Origin: Levilactobacillus wangkuiensis
Lineage (GTDB): Bacteria > Bacillota > Bacilli > Lactobacillales > Lactobacillaceae
Length of the DNA: 39,000 bases
NCBI RefSeq assembly: GCF_016861605.1
Contig: NZ_BOLM01000024.1
Coordinates: 1 to 39,000 of the forward strand
Reading direction: 5' to 3'
Under the pieces are notes generated by a model. The model was not told the DNA's origin and ran no database searches. It worked only from the letters and a program-made list of their open reading frames with translations. The translations under genes and the position numbers were made by a program. Each line of letters starts with the position of its first letter. The stretch's first letter is position 1. Positions 34,901 through 39,000 of this stretch are shown piece by piece.

Positions 34901-35917
34901 ACCCAAAGCACCAGACATCGAAAAGTCATGGCCAAAATCAATTTCATTTTCAAAGGAGACGTGGGCAACCTGGGGGCCGTCAGTTATTTTAACTGGACCG
35001 GCAGCAAGATTATTGGGATCAATGTAATAATGCACACCAGGTTTCGTCAACTGCCAAACACCATTAGGGTCAGCCGCCACAATCGACGTATTCGCTGAAG
35101 AAACTGCAGCAGCAGTCTTAGGATCGTTCAAGTCGACATTTTTATTATTACTAAGATTTTCGAGTTTATCCGTAAAGTGGTCCTGAACCTGGCTACCAGA
35201 TAACGTCACACCGGACCCATCCGTCTTGCCAACTGTCATTGATTGGTCTGGCGTTAAGGTTTGATACTGCTTAGCAGCCGTAGCGGCGTCAGCAGTTGCG
35301 CTTGCTGCTACGACACTAGCAGAGATATCCTCTGATTCAGGACTTATAGACGCTAGAGAATATGATTGCGTTGCAGGTGCTGTAGGTGTTGGGGCCGTAC
35401 CTGCAGGTGTTGGTGTTGCTGGCGTTGTTGGCGTCGTTGGTGTTGTTGGCGTTGCTGGCGTCGTTGGCGTCGTTGGTGTTGTTGGCGTCGTTGGTGTTGT
35501 TGGCGTCGTTGGTGTTGTTGGCGTCGTTGGTGTTGTTGGCGTCGTTGGTGTTGTTGGCGTCGTTGGTGTTGTTGGCGTCGTTGGTGTTGTTGGCGTCGTT
35601 GGTGTTGTTGGCGTCGTTGGTGCTGGCGTCGTTGTCGCTGGCGTCGTTGTTGCTGGCGTCGTCCCATCAGTCTTGCTAGAACTAAGCGTCGCACTCCCCG
35701 TCATTTTTGGTGTTGATGTTGAGGATGTATCCGCCACTGGGGTATCATCCCCCGTTGCGGCATGGACGTCAACAACGCCCGTGCTTTCTGCGATAGCTAA
35801 CGCAGAAAAACCAACTAAAAGCGTTCCAAATAAACGGGTCTTAATTTTCCAGCCCGTATGTCCCTTGTATAAAATGAAGTTCTTCTTCGCATTTTGATTT
35901 GCTACTTTTTGTCTCAA
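28904..35917 (-). CDS. Giant LPxTG L-type lectin adhesin with tandem repeat stalk
   Basis: A 2337-residue surface protein, paralogous to the 1761-residue adhesin. In order: signal peptide with the LYKGHTGW motif (16-23) and a near-identical hydrophobic core; a Thr/Pro linker with (TPT)n (about 87-172); an L-type lectin domain (about 226-499; DNAFAFVYDEFHN equivalent at LNNAFAFVYDEFHN); beta domains; a helical segment (about 770-890); MBG-type domains (about 970-1255); then about ten units of roughly 95 residues (about 1255-2220), each with a VVKVVKxWxDGTQTTY core and ending PTFEHDTT or PTFSHETT; and a canonical anchor LPQTG at 2305, a helix and RRRSH. It starts at TTG (35917) behind GGGAGAGG. 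Likely role: lectin-type adhesion, with the repeats acting as a long stalk. Confidence 0.88.
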   Translation of the reverse strand: MRQKVANQNAKKNFILYKGHTGWKIKTRLFGTLLVGFSALAIAESTGVVDVHAATGDDTPVADTSSTSTPKMTGSATLSSSKTDGTTPATTTPATTTPAPTTPTTPTTPTTPTTPTTPTTPTTPTTPTTPTTPTTPTTPTTPTTPTTPTTPTTPATPTTPTTPTTPATPTPAGTAPTPTAPATQSYSLASISPESEDISASVVAASATADAATAAKQYQTLTPDQSMTVGKTDGSGVTLSGSQVQDHFTDKLENLSNNKNVDLNDPKTAAAVSSANTSIVAADPNGVWQLTKPGVHYYIDPNNLAAGPVKITDGPQVAHVSFENEIDFGHDFSMSGALGIGTNTGGADGVGIVFAPGDPEYATTGKSGGNLGLGGLNNAFAFVYDEFHNSGTDTSGVTDPGSGAYFGWRSTNANGVIQNVTNSNDWKAASSFTISDRLVDFDMSYVSSTNMLTVTILGQKFTRDLTGIDTSKGYSISIAASTGQDKNDYSARIDSFTYTPKTASVNVKVATASGDVSTTTPVTANIGDTISVFSTKEAAERAVAADPTLDPSLVTVIPASTNNNVYVVDGDQTSASNGTVHASSLADASYYSYKVTGNATQAFSVPVSQAFTANVTPVDSVTGDAIPGVAPIQVTTVAGKSTVVQFPGYTPVTVELNAPAAGETVANDKVKINTSTTASTETDVANPIEHYYTAAGETIDGTPVTAKVTVGTNQSVTDALNAQQPIGSDGKVITDGSTPAYTWSTVPNAAVTDSTDSSAAQDSKSILVPTQSTLDYWIQKATDNQAAADTEKAAAQDIYDKFVASPDITADQKAAAKSLLDSVNAVYENLSKTNADAKASLEAAKNSTDPATIVKDSQAGYAGISGMDTSLSEFKNDVDNMSTTNAATQASMVSFKSWSQDYGTPLENPKVIFGDGFSTTPVSDDQVAGLFADPANFYYVDALDSDTSVTPKDVGTYYFKLTEKGRTYIKNLTPDNPNAGLYVSGTVTINPVAAAPTIKDISVVYGAEPKITGSLGSDLANTDDPLTQDDFEIIDNATKEVVSSNQLQAGGDYTIQYTTDAQNNLKKDTNYTFGNFGTAKLTVTPAAGNVAVTGTSVTYGDSLPSLSVSVNGAPATAYTADNFEFVDTTTKSVVTAAKLPAGSYTVQLTQAAQDALSAANGNFKLTFGTGTLTVNKRTITVNINDVTTYSDGSAHGANGFNIAAGDKLVDGESSDELGVTLNPISETDIGTYTITGKSDSANYAVTVNSGTLKILGQTDDGKGNKTTTEKDAAGSVVRIDKQWADGSETIYKNDNGKLTVTDKKGDKTLDQQTFNPAGDSLTLTDDPNTNTIVALDPTSKLPMFSHETTATNEAGDTTTTTDAEGNVVKVVKQWPDGTQTTYKYDTLNKGKQTVTDSKDGQTVDEKTLVTDSKPGTTDSTATVSNGDDIQTIVNVSTPGATPTFEHDTTVTTKDDSGTVTATTKDDADHVVKVVKKWTDGSQTTYTDVNGQRTVTEEKDGKQVDQKTLVTDPKTGITDPATLETGDGVQTIVNAGKSGAAPTFEHDTTQTTKDDAGNTTATTKDADGKVVKVVKQWTDGTQTIYADDNGTRTVTEKKGDQTLGQQTFNSADDPLTLTDDANTNTIVALDPTGKLPTFSHETTKTDGDTTTTTDAEDNVVKAVKKWPDDTQTTYTYNPVTKVQTVTGEKDGSEPKPFATDPTTEKPATTATVSNSDDIQTIVNVSKPGAAPTFEHDTTVTSKDSSGNVVATTKDDAENVVKVVKTWPNDDNTTSTTTYTYDPGTKAQTVTEEKDGKQVDQKTLVSDPTTGITAKATLNSGAAAQTIVNPVEPGKMPTFEHDTTVTSKDDSGTVTATTKDDAGDTVQVVKKWSDGTQTTYTLNPSTGKGVVSEQKNGKTVVDSQEISADSPKVTIADDDKTSTIVTYDPTTKLATFEHDTTDTTKDDSGVVTTVTKDDAGNVIKVVKTWPNDNSTTTYTYDPTSHNATITEVNNGNQTDQHKDISSPSTTTLKSGDGVETIVNTGQQPGDMPTFEHDTTVTATDKLGNVTATTTDTDGNIVKVAQQWKDGSETIYTNDHGTQMVTELRNGKTVAQKTIEPVVDPDNPDATKPTEVTLSDGAGGTATIKLQDGVPTFTHAPAVYSAGVSAPTSATAADKIVTFTKQWSDGLQVVYTYDPVSGKRMIQELDNGKLVEQRTITPGVLLAVLSDGKGGSTTIEFGEDGAVAPTYSRRLDAVSHYGASQKKPAKKLDAAQNNNGRKEAAAAKPLAQTETTRRVNGALAAKAVATSHESQQNGQPAAQQSTELPQTGQKNEGFLAQLGALLLALLITPFVRRRSH
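29250..32150 (-). repeat. Coding tandem repeats, about 95 residues each, with three-unit higher-order blocks
   Basis: About ten degenerate units of roughly 285-300 bp. Long near-identical stretches recur at a distance of about 870-880 bp, i.e. three units: for example around 30497 and 31375, 30720 and 31590, and 31028 and 31910. This indicates block duplication of a three-unit set (endings NTNTIVALDPT, DDIQTIVNVS, and a third type with QTIVN). Confidence 0.8.
35466..35609 (-). repeat. 18-bp minisatellite coding the Thr/Pro linker
   Basis: Eight perfect tandem copies of an 18-bp unit (plus-strand form GGCGTCGTTGGTGTTGTT) inside the adhesin gene, with imperfect copies on both sides (about 35425-35465 and 35610-35655). 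On the coding strand each unit gives six residues of the TPT pattern. Copy-number changes would alter linker length without shifting frame. Confidence 0.9.
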
Positions 35918-36611
35918 GCTTGACCTCTCCCTTTTAAATGGTACCGAATACTTATTTATTTAAAATAAATCCATCCCCAGAATTCGATTGGCAATTCCAA
36001 TAACCGATAGTCAAGATATTATTGCCGGCGACCAGTTAGTAAAATTGCCTTTCATTGGTTAACCTACCGATAGTCCTCATGATTAACTCGTGGTATCCCG
36101 CAAGAACTTAGTCACTTCTTTCGAGAAATTCCTTGGAATTTAAAAAGCATGTTTGCTTTTGCTCATTTGAAACGGTCTGTTGAAAACGAGCCGTTCAGTC
36201 ATCATTCTGCCAGATTTGTACATAAACCCGACGGCACTGCCTCACAGATAAATAACAAGCTATAAACATTCTAGCCTGAAACCGTCGCTTCAAATAACCT
36301 TTTCGTGCCTATTTCAATTGCAGTATTATTATAAGTGTGATAGGACCAACATTCAAGACGTTTGTGTTTCGAATTTAGTCGTAGTTACAAACGATTCCAT
36401 GTGTTACCAAAGGTGTTGTATAGCGCCGTACATCATTCTGTAGCCGGTTTGCTTTTAAATAAATATTTTTATTTTATTAGGAAAAATCGCTGAGAATTTA
36501 TAGTTTGTTTCTATTACCCATACGGTGAACTGTTTTCTTGATGGTTACCTCAATTTTGTCTAAATCTCACCATCTCCCAAGCTGTATTTGATTTTCTATT
36601 TGGCGCATAAA
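35918..36611. other. Long AT-rich region upstream of the giant adhesin
   Basis: About 690 bases without a credible ORF on either strand. It must hold the adhesin promoter (minus strand); the segment near 35955-35970 is strongly AT-rich and partly palindromic (TTTATTTAAAATAAAT). Nothing else is recognised. Confidence 0.4.
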
Positions 36612-36638
36612 AAACAGGCTGAATTAATCAACCTGCTT
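36612..36638 (-). terminator. Second (distal) hairpin terminator
   Basis: On the minus strand AAGCAGGTTGA pairs with TCAGCCTGTTT (with G-U pairs), then TTT. It lies beyond the terminator at 36689-36732, so it is either a back-up or a leftover of a lost gene. Confidence 0.6.
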
Positions 36639-36688
36639 CTGCTATTAAATATGCAATTTAGCCGGAGCGCTCGCGCCTCGTGATCACA

Positions 36689-36732
36689 AAAACACGAGAC
36701 GTATGCCTTTTAATCGCAGCACATCTCGTGTT
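36689..36732 (-). terminator. Intrinsic terminator after the small secreted protein
   Basis: AACACGAGA pairs with TCTCGTGTT across a long loop, followed by TTT on the minus strand. It is 23 bases past the stop. Confidence 0.7.
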
Positions 36733-36754
36733 CTCTTTGACTCCTCTTTAAAGC

Positions 36755-37243
36755 TTACTTGGCCGCATGACCATGCCATTTAGGAAAATGGGTAAAGCGG
36801 TGCATCTTGGTATACGTTCGATGACTATTCCAGTCCTTATCAAAGAATAGATTGCTAACCGTCAGCGTCTTACGTGACTTGCTTAGCTTAACCTCGAAAT
36901 AGTCATAGTCCCCACCCGCTTGATGGATATTGTCTTCGGCTAAATACCAGTGTCTAGCCCCATCTTTGTAGTAACTGACATGCTTATAGATTCCTAATCC
37001 TTCAGCCATGGAAGCTTTGACCCTAAAACTATGTTTCGTTCCGTGAGCGTAAAGAAACTTGGGATAACCTTTCGGATAGCCATCTCGGCCAGTCCCCCGT
37101 TTAATCTTGCTCCGCCAATACTTACCCACTAACTGTTTGGGCATCCCATTCGTGTAATGCACTGAAGCATTTGCCACCTGGCCCCCAGCAAGGGTTAGTC
37201 CAAGTGCAGCGATTGCTATAATGACGATTTGTTTCACGCGCAT
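36755..37243 (-). CDS. Small secreted protein, 162 residues
   Basis: An exported, very basic protein. A signal peptide (1-27, ending VANAS) precedes a mature part opening GMPKQLVGKYWRSK, with aromatic- and lysine-rich strands (YYKDGARHWYLAEDN; FEVKLSKSRKTLTVSNLFF) and an end rich in His. The opening MPKxLxGxYW pattern and the overall layout resemble the small secreted proteins at 14185 and 14779, so it probably belongs to the same broad family. No catalytic motif is visible. The ATG at 37243 has GGAGATGG upstream. A frameshifted small secreted gene lies immediately upstream. Confidence 0.72.
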   Translation of the reverse strand: MRVKQIVIIAIAALGLTLAGGQVANASVHYTNGMPKQLVGKYWRSKIKRGTGRDGYPKGYPKFLYAHGTKHSFRVKASMAEGLGIYKHVSYYKDGARHWYLAEDNIHQAGGDYDYFEVKLSKSRKTLTVSNLFFDKDWNSHRTYTKMHRFTHFPKWHGHAAK

Positions 37244-37294
37244 CTAATCCATCTCCATTAATCGTTGTTTGAAATTTTTCACCGGTGATTGAGA

Positions 37295-37671
37295 CTATCT
37301 TTTAACGACCTTGTATTTAGGCAAGTGAACATAACTGATTTTAGTAAAGTGACCCGTTTCTAGCGTCCCGAACGATGCATAGATTTTAACCCGCGATTTC
37401 CCATAAGGATGCAGACTGAATTTATCCATCCCCTTGGCCCCCGGATATGTATAAATAATAGTCTTGGCGTGCGTCTTATGTTTTAGCTCGGCATAGCCTA
37501 ACTCCGAAGCATACCCGGATTTTTCAGAATTCGCTTAGCCTCACGAAACGAAATGGCTTTCGTCGCCGCGCTGGCATTTGTAGGCGCTGTGACGCTAGTT
37601 CCTGTGACAACACCTAGTAACAATCCCAAAATGACAATACCAAGTAACCGACCAATTTTTCCTAATTTCAT
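37295..37671 (-). pseudogene. Frameshifted small secreted protein gene
   Basis: From the ATG at 37671 (with GGGGATGATG upstream) a signal peptide MKLGKIGRLLGIVILGLLLG and about 20 further residues are encoded, then a stop at 37498-37500 after 57 residues. Another frame, entered near GCGAATTCTG at about 37530, gives a continuous sensible tail: SEKSGYASELGYAELKHKTH, later YTYPGAKGMDKFSLHPYGKS, KIYASFGTLETGHF and VHLPKYKVVKR, stopping at 37295-37297. The total span is 377 bases, one short of a multiple of three, which fits a single-base deletion in a gene of about 125 codons. It could be a sequencing error. Confidence 0.72.
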
Positions 37672-37841
37672 GACACATCATCCCCGATACTTAAAATTTT
37701 TAACGGTTTAAGTATACGACAACGTATTGCTCTTTGATACATCAGGTAACAGGGTGTTTTTCCTTGCAAACCGACTCGCATATAGTTGCAGTTAGGCCGA
37801 TTTTAAAAATCTCGTTAACAAGACATTCAAAAGAATGACGC

Positions 37842-37885
37842 AAACAGGGTGAGACTGGAAGTTTGTTTTCAGTCTCACCCTGTTT
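37842..37885. terminator. Strong hairpin, probable terminator
   Basis: A perfect 16-bp stem AAACAGGGTGAGACTG/CAGTCTCACCCTGTTT around a 12-base loop. It lies about 210 bases past the MucBP remnant on the minus strand; the T-run after the stem is short in both directions. Confidence 0.65.
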
Positions 37886-38097
37886 ACGTGACATTACCGA
37901 CAATTTTCCGAATGGCAAGCCCCCCCAATGCGCGAGGCGGCTCCGAATCGAAAAGACTACTTGCCCATCTTTCGGTATCTCCCGCCGGCGAATCTATTTA
38001 CTAAGAATCTGATGAACCAGTATCTATCTTACTGCAGGACCAGCACTAATCCGTTTGAAATAGCCTGTCCTCCCCCTTCAGTCATGCGCCTATATCC
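37886..38097. other. Gap without visible gene
   Basis: No ORF with a ribosome binding site. A plus-strand ORF from 37928 has no ribosome binding site and runs into the opposite-strand wall-anchor sequence. Confidence 0.35.
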
Positions 38098-38946
38098 CTA
38101 CTGTCGACGTCGTTTAAACCACCAGCCACCAAGACAGGCAACCAAGACTCCCCAACCTAGCCAATGAATCGGCGTGACCCGCTCATTCGTAGTGGGCAAA
38201 GCCATCGGGTGTTTTTTAGATTGCATCGCGGTTGCAAATGTACTCCCCACCTGGATTGGCAGCGTCGTGGTCGGCTGGTCAGTCTGGCCGTTGCCACTCG
38301 CTGTTCCGCTCTCAACTGGCAAAGGTGGTTCGGCCGGCTCACCACCATCTCCTTGGCCACCACTCACCACATTAGGCGCATAGGTATAGGTCACATCCAC
38401 CGGTTGCTCGCCAAAGATTCCGACAGCATTCGTTGGGCGGCCAACGACATGATAGTTCGCTAGCGGCAAGGGTTGTGTCCGATAACCGCTCCCCAACTGG
38501 CCAACAACACGGGTATCGCTATGAACCGGCATCCCCCCAGCAGTCTGATAATGCACCGTCACGCGACCTTGCTTAATGGCCGGCAGGGTTGGTTTCGGCC
38601 CCGGCGCCGGGGTGGGCACCGGTTGTGGATTAGGTGTCGGGTTCGGTGTCGGATTCGGGACTGGCGGGGTAACCGGTGGTACGGGGACCGGTTTGCGATA
38701 AATATAGGTCACAGTGATTGGCTCTTCGCCAAACGTCCCCTGAGCGTTGACAGGCGTTTCCGTCAGCTCATACCCAGGGATCGTGGCGGCTTCCGTCTGA
38801 TAGGCATCACCGATATCCCCATTCAATGTTTGACTGGCCGCCAGTTCCTGGCCTTGCTCATCCTGATAGGTCACCGTGACTGGCTCAGCCGCCTCACCGA
38901 TATCGTACCTTTGGACAATCCAAAAAAATACTAAGCTTAGAGGCAT
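38098..38946 (-). pseudogene. C-terminal remnant of a MucBP wall-anchored protein
   Basis: The open frame encodes 282 residues with two MucBP domains (about 20-85, from VTVTYQDEQGQ to GTFGEEPITVTYIY; and about 127-193, from VTVHYQTAGG to GIFGEQPVDVTYTY), a Pro-rich spacer between them (PNPTPNPTPNPQP), a Gly/Thr-rich spacer, and a sortase anchor LPTTN with a hydrophobic helix and KRRRQ. It lacks any signal peptide: the frame is closed by a stop at 38986-38988, and the first residues (MPLSLVFFWIV) are too short for export. The normal protein would be a larger mucin-binding adhesin, so this is a 3' fragment left after a rearrangement near 38920-38940. LPTTN differs from LPxTG at the last position. 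Confidence 0.65.
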
Positions 38947-38980
38947 AAGAGTTATCCGACGGGATGCTCTTATGCCTCTA
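38938..38980. repeat. 14-bp perfect inverted repeat at the MucBP break
   Basis: TAGAGGCATAAGAG (38938-38951) and CTCTTATGCCTCTA (38967-38980) form a perfect 14-bp stem with a 15-base loop. It could be a terminator of a gene beyond the window or the end of an inserted element; the T-run (TTTTTTT) on the minus strand comes about ten bases too late for a classic terminator. Confidence 0.6.
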
Positions 38981-39000
38981 TTACTTTATAGTGGTAGTGA

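Noticed and set aside
35400..35655. Tandem repeat considered as a CRISPR array
   Set aside because: Units are contiguous, 18 bp long, without spacers, and lie within a coding frame.
35353..35716. Arg/Gln-rich, Trp/Cys-rich and Leu/Val-rich ORFs over the minisatellite
   Set aside because: The 18-bp repeat keeps several frames open; only the Thr/Pro frame joins a signal peptide and lectin domain.
37928..38167. Plus-strand 79-residue ORF beside the MucBP remnant
   Set aside because: No ribosome binding site, no recognisable sequence, and overlap with the opposite-strand anchor sequence.

Overview
The window looks like a chromosomal segment of a Lactobacillaceae bacterium: moderate GC, strong AGGAGG-type ribosome binding sites, sortase-anchored adhesins with a divergent YKxGxxGW-type signal peptide, DUF5776 wall repeats, MucBP modules and an XrtG/Firmicu-CTERM sorting locus. 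The species cannot be fixed from the sequence alone. No rRNA, tRNA, CRISPR array or complete insertion sequence is visible. Most of the window is a cell-surface and secretion region, with a drug-resistance/redox block in the middle.

Left part (1-6400, mostly minus strand). A compact operon encodes a Firmicu-CTERM surface protein, the exosortase-like transpeptidase XrtG and its companion glycosyltransferase. The glycosyltransferase breaks off after about 207 residues, at a junction that may be the end of an insertion sequence. A NERD-domain protein, a VOC/PhnB-like protein with a small downstream ORF, and an AT-rich gene follow. The AT-rich gene encodes a membrane-tethered coiled-coil protein with a GIY-YIG-like core.

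6600-18070 (minus strand). A 1761-residue LPxTG-type adhesin carries an L-type lectin head, MBG stalk domains and thrombospondin type 3 calcium repeats. It is followed by an unknown 144-residue protein, a secreted SH3-like protein, two paralogous small secreted proteins, and a BspA-type leucine-rich protein with an arginine-rich DUF5776 tail. Nearly every unit is bounded by an intrinsic terminator.

18070-28670. A small secreted protein, a LysR regulator, and a four-gene operon (NTF2-like, YdcZ-type transporter, two NAD(P)-binding proteins) lie on the plus strand. They are followed by the tail of a decayed second LysR gene with its terminator intact, and an aldo/keto reductase. Next come a DrrAB-type ABC exporter, a divergent MarR regulator with recognisable operator-like sites, and a shortened UvrA-like ATPase, which together form a likely antibiotic or toxic-compound resistance module.

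28900-39000 (minus strand). A 2337-residue paralogue of the first adhesin has an 18-bp minisatellite coding a Thr/Pro linker and about ten copies of a roughly 95-residue repeat arranged in higher-order blocks. Beyond it are another small secreted protein, a frameshifted relative, and the C-terminal remnant of a mucin-binding (MucBP) wall protein that has lost its signal peptide. The two lectin adhesins, the small secreted proteins and the MucBP remnant suggest a surface-variation region where genes are gained, duplicated and broken.
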